Shown piece by piece: positions 28,901-37,825 of a stretch of 64,000 nt of DNA. Source of the DNA: Candidatus Zhuqueibacterota bacterium (GTDB lineage: Bacteria; Zhuqueibacterota; Zhuqueibacteria; Zhuqueibacterales; Geothermadaptataceae). Numbering within the stretch: position 1 is the first letter of the stretch; every line of letters begins with the position of its first letter. Position numbers and translations under genes: made by a program. The notes under the pieces are model-generated. The model made no database searches. It was not told where the DNA came from and worked only from the letters and a program-made list of their open reading frames with translations. The DNA lies in NCBI GenBank assembly GCA_030950365.1, contig JAUZRQ010000038.1, positions 1-64,000 of the forward strand. The letters are read 5' to 3'.

Positions 28901-29239
28901 GCGGTGGAAGTCAACGAAGTGTACATGATCAGTGTCACGGCGCAAGACACGCTTTTGCTGCTGGGTGAGGTGCCGACCGGCCACCAGTATGTGCTGATCA
29001 CCACGGCTTCGGGCAAGAACAACAACGGCATGATGGTGCTGATGGATACCGACACCCTGACTCTGGCCTCGGAGCTGGCGAATGCCATCGGGCCGGTGGA
29101 CCTGGTGTCCAAATGGACCGCAACGGCTCAGGCGTACGGTAGTTACATCACCGGTCTGCCGTTCACCGATTTCACGATTTCGTTTGGTATGCCGCTTATG
29201 GTTTCGGTGACGCAGGACACAACCTGGCCGAAGCGATAA
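25976..29239 (+). CDS. Secreted propeller-like protein with duplicated units and tandem C-terminal module (paralogue 2)
   Basis: 1087 residues with an N-terminal hydrophobic segment (WLLLGVGAWGFLLYVTNF). It is an expanded paralogue of the upstream gene. The propeller half that opens CDTxIxxTxxGLxKPNQ occurs twice (about 60-320 and 323-590). The half containing HDSLYVFGTRETASIGKV also occurs twice (about 600-700 and 715-815). An fn3-like domain follows (about 823-910) and then the same two-copy C-terminal module (28730-29236). The order is A-A-B-B against A-B in paralogue 1. Whether it binds glycans or other partners is unknown. GGAGGC lies about 10 nt before the ATG. Confidence 0.75.
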   Translation: MDRHRISRWLLLGVGAWGFLLYVTNFQPTDSRKSSSLVPTLPLLYAGAGDGYRYSILAANGDCDTVISDTKKGLDKPNQNKLFFHDSTWWMLTIRTSTNKWNLWRHDSLWIWTPVFEFPVSSKDRPDAHLDAVNNRVFIFFSSKSTSRLYKLQYDPNTGNWTEISNHTVPEVLSVADNPASFVRALNGDLWAFMVTSGQVIGVKSTDEGATWSSRITILNALNSTSGLTDAVAFTDTGGVTSIALGVAENAGASSQFYFLLHRDGAADTDWIDESSNLTPINGEGADDHLAMTVDENNNVYMITKTTGGGSTVPENTLYIMGKAVTVCDTSIENTRKGLEKPNQHKVFYHDSKWWMIAKKATTNQWNLWRFAGGITWISVYEFTVSSKDNPDLHIDNANNKLYVFFSGKSGSSSLWTMSYNVIAENWTKIGEVAVPVVRTVADNPASFTIAKNGDYWSFMASDTQLVAVRSSDQGATWSSTIVIKDTLYSSYGITDAVPFTDNKGVNWVALALAENANTNSKFGFFLHRDGDPDTVWVDESNNVTMFGVERSDDHINLAVDSNNNVYMVVKTTGGGAGSPENSLYKRMPDSTWQKYILIDGNDWTRPAIVIDESHDSLYVFGTRETASIGKVVEYKRCKIGEENTLETATRVAVIDNGLDDFLNVAVPAMAVYDSTELMLIADNVDSSNVWFRQLSIGTPVPCPSIGRWRSYAVVDGDGWTRPGIVIDDQHDSLYVFGTRETASIGKVIQYKRCQLGEEWYLESESPVTVIDHGTDDFLNLSLPGHAVHDTTELMVITANQDSNDVWFTRIDIGNAAGCITAFDTTINNLTIMQAGNGVQLKWNAVAFADSYVVYRGYNPMFSPDTARLASTTDTTYTDANVLGDPNVNHFYVVRAYVNGSPGPPSTRVGEFEYELISPPGKTNNFVALCLRDPGINMASDFVTRIGPTVDLVSKWTESAQAWGSYIPGLAFTDFAVEVNEVYMISVTAQDTLLLLGEVPTGHQYVLITTASGKNNNGMMVLMDTDTLTLASELANAIGPVDLVSKWTATAQAYGSYITGLPFTDFTISFGMPLMVSVTQDTTWPKR

Positions 29240-29258
29240 AGCCATGATTCATCCGTGG

Positions 29259-29300
29259 CGGGTGCGGGGATGTCATTCGCACCCGTCAAATGATTTTTAA
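29259..29300 (+). terminator. Likely terminator after propeller paralogue 2
   Basis: CGGGTGCG and CGCACCCG form a perfect 8-bp stem 19 nt after the stop, followed by TCAAATGATTTTT. The T-run is slightly displaced. Confidence 0.6.
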
Positions 29301-29703
29301 CCATTCAATCAACCATGGATGATGGAGATTGGCGGTGATTTTTTGAAGCCATGAATTGACGCGGAGGGTCTGTTCCCGGCATTAAAAAAGCGGTAGGATT
29401 TTCAGTTTGTGAGAACAACCACATGCTGGGGCTTTCTGAAAAGCCTGAAAAATGACCTCTGCGGTCCCGGCGCCTTTGCGAGAGATTTATTTCGCCGGTT
29501 TTTGATGAATGCCAGAATAATGGCGATTCTTTTGCAACTCTATGAATAATTTAAAATTTTGACAACTTTCAGTTTCCTGTTGTTTTCTTTTCGCATTTGG
29601 TCTATTTTAGAATCCCTTATTGGCACGTCGCACGTCGACAATCAATTTGTTTCACATTGTGGAGAGTTTGGACATCGCATCAGGAAGGAAGCAACGTGGA
29701 AGT
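29301..29703. promoter_or_regulatory. Intergenic region upstream of the PorU-like gene
   Basis: About 400 bp, AT-rich toward its 3' end. TTGACA occurs at 29559-29564, but no good -10 box lies 17 nt downstream, so a promoter here is only suggested. No gene seen. Confidence 0.3.
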
Positions 29704-32700
29704 ATGAGGATTTCCTGTAAGGTATTATTGACGACGCGCCGCCTGGGGTGGTTGATTTTATCTATTTTACTTTCAAGCGATTCCGTCCTCGCCGGTTCTC
29801 CTGTTTCCATTATCCATTCATCTGCGAATCGAATTGTTCTGAAAATTCAGTTCGAAGCGTCTGTGCCACGGGCGCTGCAGACAGGGGATATTTCGGATTC
29901 CGGCGAACTGCAATGGTTCACCCAGCCGGATTCCAGCCGAACCCTGGTATGGATTCGTCCTTTTTTCGCGAACCAACGGGTAAAATCCGTTGAGGCACTC
30001 GAGCTGCATACGCGAAAAATCAATCTCCCGAAAACCATTACCCGCCTGGCGGCTATGCAGCCAATGCTGGCAATCAAACGTATCGGCCAGTTTCGTGGTG
30101 AACAGGTACAGGCTCTGTATGTGTATCCCTTGCGCCATATCGCTGAAGGAACAGCCGAATACATCAGCAGCATCACTGTGGAAGTGACCTTTACCGCGGA
30201 TGCCACTGGCAGTGCATCCACGGCCATGGCTTTTGAGGATGAAGCCCTGTACCGTGCCGTGAAAAAGGAGTTGCCTCGCAGGCCGGTTTCCCGTGTAGGT
30301 TTGCTGAGTAAGACCGCCAGCTCCATCAACACAGCACAGGTCAAAATCATCGTCGATCGAGATGGCATCTACCAAATCCGATACGAAGACCTGCTGGAAG
30401 CCGGCATTGAATTGCCGGACGAACTCAGTTCATGGTCGCTACGGTTGTTCTGCCGCAATGCCGATGTGCCGATTTATGTGGAAGACCACAACGATGGCCG
30501 ATTCGGCCCGGGTGATTACATTGAATTTTATGGCCAGTACAGCCGGGCTCCGCGCACGGCCAGCGCTCCCGATGTCTATCTAGATGTATATTCCACCGAA
30601 AACGTTTACTGGCTCGAGTGGGACCAGCAGCCAGGCCAGCGGCTAATGGAGGAAGAAGGTCTGGTTCTGGTAACCGATCCTCGCAATTACCGCCGGGTTT
30701 ACAGTTTTCCATCGAAAATTCATTTTGAGCGGGATTATGCCTACAACCGGTTAAGCCAGTACCAGAGTCAAGCACCGCGCGACCACTGGTTCTGGACCGG
30801 CGTGTTTTCCAGCGAAAAGCGCGAGCTGGTTTTGGATTTGCCGCATCCGGATACACAGTCCGATATGCCGGTGGAGCTCCGCATCATGCTGCACGGGCAG
30901 ACGTTTTCCGACTCGCTGCCGCATGTCGTGGAAGCCTTCTTGAACCGCCGCCTGGTATTGAATGGCCAGTGGTTCGGCCAGACACCGTATTTGCTGAAAA
31001 CCGGCCCAAACGATCGCATCAACGCCAATGTATTGAACCCGGTGCGCAATTCCGTGACGGTGGTGAACCGCGCCCCGGCGGATGTTATCGATCAATTTTT
31101 TATCAACTGGATCGAAATCACCTATCCAAGGCTTCTGAAAGCATACAAAGGCTACATCGAGTTTACCATTCCGGAAAACGAGCGGATGGGTTTGTTCGAT
31201 TTCGAGATTTCCGGGTTTACGCAGGAACAGATCAGCATTTACAAACTGGGCGTCAGCAAAATCATCGGGGCGGATATCGAAACCATCATCGAGGAAGAAG
31301 ATACCACATTTGTGGCCCATTTTCAGGATGAAGTGTATTCGCCAGACGTGCGCTACGTGGCGGTGCAGGAATCGGCCAAGCTGAAACCGCTGCGCATCGA
31401 ACCGCATGAACCGATGGAGCTACGCCATCCAGCCGAGCCGGGAGATTATATCGCCATTGTGGCGGATTCGCTGTATGAATCCGAGGCGCTGCAACAGCTC
31501 GTGGCCCACCGGGAATCGCAGGGGCATCGGGTTTTTGTGGTGCCCGTATCGCACGTATTCAACCAGTTTAGCTATGGCTTGCCCTGGCCTAGTGGTATTC
31601 GGGATTTCCTCCGCTATGCCTATTTCAACTGGCCGGTGGCGCCCAAATACGTGGTGCTGGTCGGTGACGGCTCATTCGATCAGCGGGATATCCACAAGCA
31701 AGGCACCAACCTCATCCCTGTGTACGCCCGACAGGTGGCGAAGTACGGTGCGGCGGTCAGCGAACATTGGTATTCGCTGATGACCGATCCTGATGAGCTA
31801 CCGGATATTTATCTGGGCCGGCTGCCGGTGAACACCGAAGAAGACCTGCAGGCGCTGGTAAGCAAGATCATTGAATATGAAACCATGCCGGATCGGGACG
31901 AGTGGCTCAACCGGATGCTTTTGATTGGCGGTAATGGTTTTATTTTTCGGCAACAGAGTGAATTTTTATTACGAAACGTATTGCCTGCCCGCATGGATAT
32001 TCACCGCCTGTACACCTGGCGCGATCCCCGGCTCAGCGACGATCCATTTTTTGGCGGCACCTCCGATCTGATTGAATATTTCAACGACGGAATGTTTCTG
32101 ATCAACTTCATGGGCCATGGCGGCGGAGCCATCTGGGCAGACAATTCCCTGATGCGCCTCGAAGATGTGGAACGGCTGAGCAACAAAGGCCGGTATCCGA
32201 TCATCACCAGCATGACCTGTTTCACCGGCGCGTTTGATAATTCCTGGCGCAAAACCCTGGCCGAGGAATTTTTACTGCAACCCGATCGAGGGGCACACGC
32301 CATCTGGGCTTCGTCCGGGCTGGGCTGGACATACGAAGACTTCAATATCGTGCGCGAACTCTTCGATTTGATGAACAAATACGGCAATGCGCTGACGCTC
32401 GGCGAATACCTGGCGGCGGCCAAAATCAATTACATCGCCAAGCATTTGAATGCCCTGGGCTTTAGCATTCTGAATCAGTACAATCTACTGGGCGATCCTG
32501 CCACTCGTTTGCTGTTGCCTGCCCCCAAAATCACGCTCAATGCGCCAGGGCCATTTGTGCGCAAAGGCGACAACCTGTCCATTTCGGGCACGACCGAATT
32601 CCAGCAGGGCGAGGGCATGGCCCAGCTTGTCAATAAAGATCGGGTGGTCGAAGCTAGTGTTCCAATTACGGTTCAGAATGGCCGGTTTACCACCAGCCTC

Positions 32701-34521
32701 AGCGTTCCGGATAGTATCCATGGGCAGAAACTCTGGCTGCGTGTGTACGCCAAAAGCTCGGATGGCCAGAACCATGCATCCACCGCAAGGGAAATGAATT
32801 TGAATTTCATCTTGGTGGATTCGATTTATACCAACGTGCCGACTGCAAGTGCAGGTGTGGACTCGATCTTTTTCTTCGCACACGTGGTGCACGCCAATCC
32901 GTTGAGCAAAAAGCGGATCCTCACGCAATTGCCGACAAACGCGACGCTGCCGCTGGTTTACGATGCCGATCAGGGCGTTTATCGCACACAGCGCGGCTAT
33001 CCGCCGCTGCGGAACGGTGAGGTGGTTCGCTTTCGGTTGGAGCTGGAGGATGAGCAGGGTCACCAGTACATCTCGGCCTGGCTGGATGAGCGTCTGCGGT
33101 TTGGCCCGGATTTGAAGGTGCAGGCGAAGTACGTCGAGCTGGAAGCGGCCAATTCTCTGGCCGTGAGCGCTTATGTATTCAACATCGGTGATGCGGATGT
33201 GGATCGTGCCGTGGTTCGGTTTGAGCTGTTTGATGATTACACGCAAAGCTGGCGCTTGCTGGCCGATGACACGGTGGCCGTGGCGCAGAAAGATCGCGCG
33301 ATGGCTCGGGCCGCTCTGTCGCCCAAAACCGGGCAATGGCGGATACGCATCACCGCCGATCCGGAGAACCGCATCGCCGAATCCGACGAGCAAAATAATC
33401 AGGCTGTTAAAACGTTTATTGGCAATTTGTTCCCGGTCACCGTGCAGAATGGTACGACCCTGAATGACACGCGCACCGACACGATTCACTATGATCCATT
33501 TTTGCGGTTTTTCGTGCCGGCCGGAGCGGTGTCTGAAAATCGCTTCCTGCGTATCGATCGCCTCGATAGCCTGCGCATCAACCATCAGCCGGATTTTCAG
33601 CCGCTACAGGCCAACGGCAAACCCATCGCGTATGCAGTGAGCCTGCAGGATACAGCGCAGACCGATCCGCTTGCTGGCGTTCATCTGTTGTTTCCGGTCG
33701 ATTCGGTGCAACAAATGGTCTTCCCCGGAAACCAGCCGCAAGGCGCCAGTGAAGCGCAGCTTTGCCGGTTCGATTCGTTGAGCGGCAAATGGATCCGGGT
33801 GGATGCCGAGCGCAGCGGCGAATCCATGATCGCCCGGGTGAGCGCACCGGGGCTGTATGGCCTGTTTGTGATTCATGATCAGACCCCGCCGAAACTGGAA
33901 CTGACCGTGCAGGGCCAGCTTCTCAGTCTGGGCGGTTATGTGCCGGCCGAGCCGGTATTCCATCTCATTGCTACAGATATGAACGGCATTGACCGGTCGG
34001 CCGCCAGCGTACGTGTCTGGATCGATGATGCCCCTCTGTCGTATTCCAGCTTCACCTTCGCGGATAGTGCAGCGTCAATGAATGGGACGGCGTTCATATT
34101 CCGTCCGCCGCTTACGCCAGGCGAACATGTGCTGCGGGCGCAAATCAAAGATGCCGCCGGCAATGAAAGCGAGCCGTTCGAGGCGCTGTTTAAAGTCGCC
34201 GAAGCACAAAAGTTGATTTTTCTCGGCAATTATCCCAATCCGTTTGAAAATGCGACCACCTTTGCGTTCGAGCTGAGCGATCACGCCCGCGATCTGGAAC
34301 TCAAAATTTACACCACGTCAGGGCATCTCATCCGTACCATCACCGTGGATGAGATCGTCGAAGATCCGAATCCACTGGGGCCGAATTATCACGAGATCAC
34401 CTGGGATGCTCGCGACGCATTCGGTGAGCGCGTCGCCAACGGGCTGTATTATTTCAAGCTGAAAGTCGTATTCCAGAACGGCGTGGCCGAACACGTGGGG
34501 CGCATCGCCAGATTGAAATAG
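29704..34521 (+). CDS. porU: PorU-like C25-family sortase of the type IX secretion system
   Basis: Predicted surface cysteine protease that removes the C-terminal sorting domain of type IX cargo and links the cargo to a surface anchor. 1605 residues. A signal peptide (RRLGWLILSILLSSDSVLAG) and an Ig-like prodomain region precede the C25 domain (about 610-960). The catalytic dyad matches the gingipain/PorU pattern: His805 in NFMGHGGGAIW and Cys839 in SMTCFTGAFD. The tail holds CARDB-like and Ig-like segments and a FlgD-like end (GNYPNPFENATTF, NGLYYFKL). It is longer than Bacteroidetes PorU (usually 1100-1300). The ATG at 29704 is preferred to the upstream TTG at 29620. A PorV-family gene follows after 36 bp, the same order as porU-porV in Porphyromonas. 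Confidence 0.85.
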   Translation: MRISCKVLLTTRRLGWLILSILLSSDSVLAGSPVSIIHSSANRIVLKIQFEASVPRALQTGDISDSGELQWFTQPDSSRTLVWIRPFFANQRVKSVEALELHTRKINLPKTITRLAAMQPMLAIKRIGQFRGEQVQALYVYPLRHIAEGTAEYISSITVEVTFTADATGSASTAMAFEDEALYRAVKKELPRRPVSRVGLLSKTASSINTAQVKIIVDRDGIYQIRYEDLLEAGIELPDELSSWSLRLFCRNADVPIYVEDHNDGRFGPGDYIEFYGQYSRAPRTASAPDVYLDVYSTENVYWLEWDQQPGQRLMEEEGLVLVTDPRNYRRVYSFPSKIHFERDYAYNRLSQYQSQAPRDHWFWTGVFSSEKRELVLDLPHPDTQSDMPVELRIMLHGQTFSDSLPHVVEAFLNRRLVLNGQWFGQTPYLLKTGPNDRINANVLNPVRNSVTVVNRAPADVIDQFFINWIEITYPRLLKAYKGYIEFTIPENERMGLFDFEISGFTQEQISIYKLGVSKIIGADIETIIEEEDTTFVAHFQDEVYSPDVRYVAVQESAKLKPLRIEPHEPMELRHPAEPGDYIAIVADSLYESEALQQLVAHRESQGHRVFVVPVSHVFNQFSYGLPWPSGIRDFLRYAYFNWPVAPKYVVLVGDGSFDQRDIHKQGTNLIPVYARQVAKYGAAVSEHWYSLMTDPDELPDIYLGRLPVNTEEDLQALVSKIIEYETMPDRDEWLNRMLLIGGNGFIFRQQSEFLLRNVLPARMDIHRLYTWRDPRLSDDPFFGGTSDLIEYFNDGMFLINFMGHGGGAIWADNSLMRLEDVERLSNKGRYPIITSMTCFTGAFDNSWRKTLAEEFLLQPDRGAHAIWASSGLGWTYEDFNIVRELFDLMNKYGNALTLGEYLAAAKINYIAKHLNALGFSILNQYNLLGDPATRLLLPAPKITLNAPGPFVRKGDNLSISGTTEFQQGEGMAQLVNKDRVVEASVPITVQNGRFTTSLSVPDSIHGQKLWLRVYAKSSDGQNHASTAREMNLNFILVDSIYTNVPTASAGVDSIFFFAHVVHANPLSKKRILTQLPTNATLPLVYDADQGVYRTQRGYPPLRNGEVVRFRLELEDEQGHQYISAWLDERLRFGPDLKVQAKYVELEAANSLAVSAYVFNIGDADVDRAVVRFELFDDYTQSWRLLADDTVAVAQKDRAMARAALSPKTGQWRIRITADPENRIAESDEQNNQAVKTFIGNLFPVTVQNGTTLNDTRTDTIHYDPFLRFFVPAGAVSENRFLRIDRLDSLRINHQPDFQPLQANGKPIAYAVSLQDTAQTDPLAGVHLLFPVDSVQQMVFPGNQPQGASEAQLCRFDSLSGKWIRVDAERSGESMIARVSAPGLYGLFVIHDQTPPKLELTVQGQLLSLGGYVPAEPVFHLIATDMNGIDRSAASVRVWIDDAPLSYSSFTFADSAASMNGTAFIFRPPLTPGEHVLRAQIKDAAGNESEPFEALFKVAEAQKLIFLGNYPNPFENATTFAFELSDHARDLELKIYTTSGHLIRTITVDEIVEDPNPLGPNYHEITWDARDAFGERVANGLYYFKLKVVFQNGVAEHVGRIARLK

Positions 34522-34557
34522 CAGACGCATCATCGCAATAGGGAGTGACCTCAGGGA

Positions 34558-35583
34558 ATGCGGAAGAACGGTTGGACCACCAGCATTGTCGTACTGGCCG
34601 TGAGTATTCTGGCCGGACGGCAGGATGCGCAGGCCGGCAAATATGCCGCCTCGTTTCTTGAAATCGGCGTTGGCGCTCGAGGATTGGGCATGGGCGGTGC
34701 CTATATTGCCCTGAGCCGGGATGTGTCGGCGTTCCATTGGAACCCGGCCGGGCTTGGCTATTTGCAGCGGCCGCAACTGGCCTTCATGTATGCTTCGCAA
34801 TTCGGGTCTCTGGCAGACCCGTTGGCCAGCTTTAACCATCTTGGCGCTGGCATGAGTTTGCCGGGCGGTGCCGGTTTTGCCGTCAACTGGGTGCGCCTGG
34901 CTTCGGATCAAATTCCCATTTATCCCGAGCTGTCCGGAGACAATCTAGGCCAGCGGCTGCGCAACCCCGAACTCCGCCCGGACGGGCAGCCATTGGGCTA
35001 TTTCGCGGATGTGGAAAATGCGTTCTATTTTTCTTTTGCTAAATTGACTTCATTTGAAATGGACTGGGGATACAACACCCTGGCGTTTCCGGTGGAAATT
35101 CCCATCGGCGTCAATTTGAAATTCATCCAGCAGAAGCTGTACGATAAATCGGCCAGCGGCTTTGGCATCGATGTCGGTGCGATGATTCGCCTGGGCATAG
35201 CGGACATGTTCAACGAGGATGCGCTCGGCAAGCTGGCCTTTGGCTTTGTGGTGAAAGATATCACCACCACCGTGCTGACCTGGAGCACGCGCCAGCGAGA
35301 CGAAATTTCGCCCAAATATCGTTGGGGATTTGCCTACGAGCAGCCGCTGGCATTCATCCACGGTAGCGTGACCTTTTCCTGGCAAACCAAAAGTCGGTAC
35401 GATCAGAGCAATCATGTCGGGTTTGAAATTAATTCGCGAGCCTTTTTTCTGCGAATCGGCTCAAGTGATGGTAAATTAACAGCAGGGACGGGTATGCATA
35501 TATGGAGAGTAAACCTCGATTACGCCTTTGTGGGATACGAGGTTGGCAATGTGCACCGACTGAGCGCGTTGATCGAGCTGTGA
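34558..35583 (+). CDS. porV: PorV/PorQ-family outer-membrane barrel protein
   Basis: 341 residues with a signal peptide (SIVVLAVSILAGRQDAQAG). It has the family hallmark near the N-terminus: FLEIGVGARGLGMGGAYIAL, then VSAFHWNPAGLGYL. The rest alternates like a 14-stranded FadL-type barrel. In type IX secretion PorV shuttles cargo from the translocon to PorU, binding the sorting domain. Its position directly after the PorU-like gene supports that role here. It overlaps the following lipoprotein gene by 4 bp. Confidence 0.85.
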   Translation: MRKNGWTTSIVVLAVSILAGRQDAQAGKYAASFLEIGVGARGLGMGGAYIALSRDVSAFHWNPAGLGYLQRPQLAFMYASQFGSLADPLASFNHLGAGMSLPGGAGFAVNWVRLASDQIPIYPELSGDNLGQRLRNPELRPDGQPLGYFADVENAFYFSFAKLTSFEMDWGYNTLAFPVEIPIGVNLKFIQQKLYDKSASGFGIDVGAMIRLGIADMFNEDALGKLAFGFVVKDITTTVLTWSTRQRDEISPKYRWGFAYEQPLAFIHGSVTFSWQTKSRYDQSNHVGFEINSRAFFLRIGSSDGKLTAGTGMHIWRVNLDYAFVGYEVGNVHRLSALIEL

Positions 35584-36302
35584 TCGACCGCGCGTCGGTG
35601 GCTTTTGCCATTCTTGCTACGACTTTCGTGCTCTTTTTCAATCTGGCGTGCAACAGCTCACCCATGGATACGGTGGAGCGCTTACCTGCACCTAAACTGC
35701 TGCCTTCACCGCCGGACACGGCTCTTGTGGAAATTGGCATCGACGCCGTGGAGTTTGGTGATTTCATCCAACTGGACTGGGAGCCTGCAGCAGGCGCCAA
35801 ACCGGCCGGCTATCGTATCTATCGGAGTGAAGACGTCAGGACGGACTTCACGATGCTGGTAGATCTGATGGGTGAACGCACCACCTACATCGACAGCTCA
35901 GGGATTGAGCTGGGAACGCGGTATTATTACTTCATCACAGCTCTGGATGACGATCGCGCCGAGAGTTTGCCTTCGGATACGTTGAGCTACCTGCTGATCG
36001 AAAAGGCGTCGCTTTTGTCCAACACCAACGAGCCGCGGCCGACCTTCTTCTGGCATGTAGGGGCCATTCCGGCAGAATACTACGTACTCAAGCTTATCGA
36101 GGCCGATACCGATAGAAGGATATGGGTTACACGGGTGAAATCTTCTTACTCCCAATCTGAACAGGTCAAGTTTAATCAGGACGGCACGGCGGCGGTAGAT
36201 TCGTTATCGGTGGGTGTGTCCTACAAATGGCGAGTGGATATCATTGGCCCGGCATCCAATTCAGGCAGCGAATCGCCGTGGAAATCGTTTGTGCTGCAGT
36301 GA
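35580..36302 (+). CDS. Lipoprotein with fn3-like domain, coupled to porV
   Basis: 240 residues. The GTG at 35580 overlaps the porV stop (GTGA) and is the natural start; a longer reading from 35502 would run 80 bp into porV. The leader (SVAFAILATTFVLFFNLAC) ends in a lipobox with Cys near residue 24, so it should be membrane-anchored. An fn3-like domain (GDFIQLDWEPAAGAKPAGYR, YRSEDV) is followed by a second beta-sandwich (FFWHVGAIPAEYYVLKLIEA, VSYKWRVDII). I cannot equate it with a known Por component. The coupling to porV suggests a function in the same outer-membrane complex. Confidence 0.7.
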   Translation: MIDRASVAFAILATTFVLFFNLACNSSPMDTVERLPAPKLLPSPPDTALVEIGIDAVEFGDFIQLDWEPAAGAKPAGYRIYRSEDVRTDFTMLVDLMGERTTYIDSSGIELGTRYYYFITALDDDRAESLPSDTLSYLLIEKASLLSNTNEPRPTFFWHVGAIPAEYYVLKLIEADTDRRIWVTRVKSSYSQSEQVKFNQDGTAAVDSLSVGVSYKWRVDIIGPASNSGSESPWKSFVLQ

Positions 36303-36547
36303 GGTTTCGCCAATCGATTATAACGCAAAGGACGTCAGTTGCAACAGGGATGAGTTGTACTCCTGGCACCACTTCCTGATAAATATCATCCTTGAAAATC
36401 ACGTTTACCGCAATAGGCAATTTGGCTTGAAAATCAGCAATGGAGCATGAAACAGGGCATGTATTTTGCAACGCCCTCCAAACTAATCCAAACACGGAAG
36501 TTCATTATTGAGACATGGAGGGCTCAATTAGTTTTGGAGGCATTACA

Positions 36548-37759
36548 ATGAGACGATTAACGCTTTATATTTTGGGATGTGCTCTCAGCGCAGCGGTGCT
36601 GGTCCAGCCGGATTTGGGCCTGGCACAACCGAACGGTGGTCGAGGATTGCGTCATGTTCGGTCTGCCTGGAATCTCGATCCTGGCTATCTGATCATGTAT
36701 GCGCATTCGCGTGTGTTTGGTAAAGTGGGCAAAATCAACCTGGCTCAGAGCGTGACCAGCGCGGTGACGTTCTGGGATGTGCAGGGCAGTTTGACGTTCA
36801 ACTACGGCATCAGCGAACATTTCGAGCTTGAATTAGCTCCGATCATCTATCAGGACAACCACAAAGGTGGCAAAGGCTACAACATGATCGACGACATCTT
36901 TGCCACGCTGAAAATTGGTTCGCTGGGACGACGCGGAGGCGCGGTGAAATACGGATTTGATATCGGTGTGCGCTTCCCCAGCGCCAAAAAGCATAATATC
37001 GTGTTTGAACCCTACTCCGCAGGCAAGGTGAGTTTTGGATTTAACACGCGCGTGAGCTATGCCCGGGATCCGTTATATCCGGAAGATGCCATGAACCTGC
37101 ATTTGAATCTGGGATATTGGAACTTCAACGATGTCGGCGAGCAACTGACCGATATTAGTCCACTTGTGGATACGGTGCGCGTTCTTCAGCCAACGCAGCA
37201 ACTGAGCTACGGTCTGGGCATCGTGCTGCCGACCGACAAATTCGATTTTTCTTTCGAAATGTACGGCATCGTGTTTCTGCAAAAGCCGCCGGAGACGGCA
37301 TTCAGCCGCGAAAATTGGGCCTACATTTCCCCGAAAGTGCGCTATAAGCCATACCGCTGGCTGTCGCTGGATATGGCTTTCGATATCCGGGTGGCGGGCA
37401 GCAAAGACGAAACCAATTATCAGTTGCCTGGAGTGAATCCTATACCGGACATGCCAAATTATCCGGATTGGCGAATTAATCTAGGTACCCGGCTCACCCT
37501 GCTACCCACCAATGTGTACACGATCACCGAGCGTGATATTCTAATGCGCAAAGCCGAAACCCGCCGGGAGTTGTTTGAAAAAATTATTCGTGAACAACGG
37601 GAAACTGAGGCGGCGGAAGAGGAACTTGAGCGAATCAAGGAAGAACGGCGAAAAGCCGAACGTGAATTGGAGCGTTTGCGCAGAATTCTTGAAGGCGAAG
37701 CCAGGCGCAAACAACAAAAGGATCAGAAAAAGCAACAGGAACTGCCTCAGTATCCGTAA
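36548..37759 (+). CDS. Predicted outer-membrane barrel protein with C-terminal coiled coil
   Basis: 403 residues. The ATG at 36548 has GGAGG 9 nt upstream and yields a signal peptide (LTLYILGCALSAAVLVQPDL). Residues about 45-320 alternate like an outer-membrane barrel (LTFNYGISEHFELELAPIIY, YISPKVRYKPYRWLSLDMAF). From about residue 325 the sequence turns into a highly charged coiled coil (ERIKEERRKAERELERLRRI), ending Gln/Lys-rich. No family is recognised. The coil would extend into the periplasm and could reach the peptidoglycan or inner membrane. A strong terminator closes the cluster. Confidence 0.65.
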   Translation: MRRLTLYILGCALSAAVLVQPDLGLAQPNGGRGLRHVRSAWNLDPGYLIMYAHSRVFGKVGKINLAQSVTSAVTFWDVQGSLTFNYGISEHFELELAPIIYQDNHKGGKGYNMIDDIFATLKIGSLGRRGGAVKYGFDIGVRFPSAKKHNIVFEPYSAGKVSFGFNTRVSYARDPLYPEDAMNLHLNLGYWNFNDVGEQLTDISPLVDTVRVLQPTQQLSYGLGIVLPTDKFDFSFEMYGIVFLQKPPETAFSRENWAYISPKVRYKPYRWLSLDMAFDIRVAGSKDETNYQLPGVNPIPDMPNYPDWRINLGTRLTLLPTNVYTITERDILMRKAETRRELFEKIIREQRETEAAEEELERIKEERRKAERELERLRRILEGEARRKQQKDQKKQQELPQYP

Positions 37760-37825
37760 GCCGCTGTTCGGAATTGCATCTCAGCGCTGCATCAGTGCGG
37801 AAGTTGTTTGCCGCTTGGATATTCG

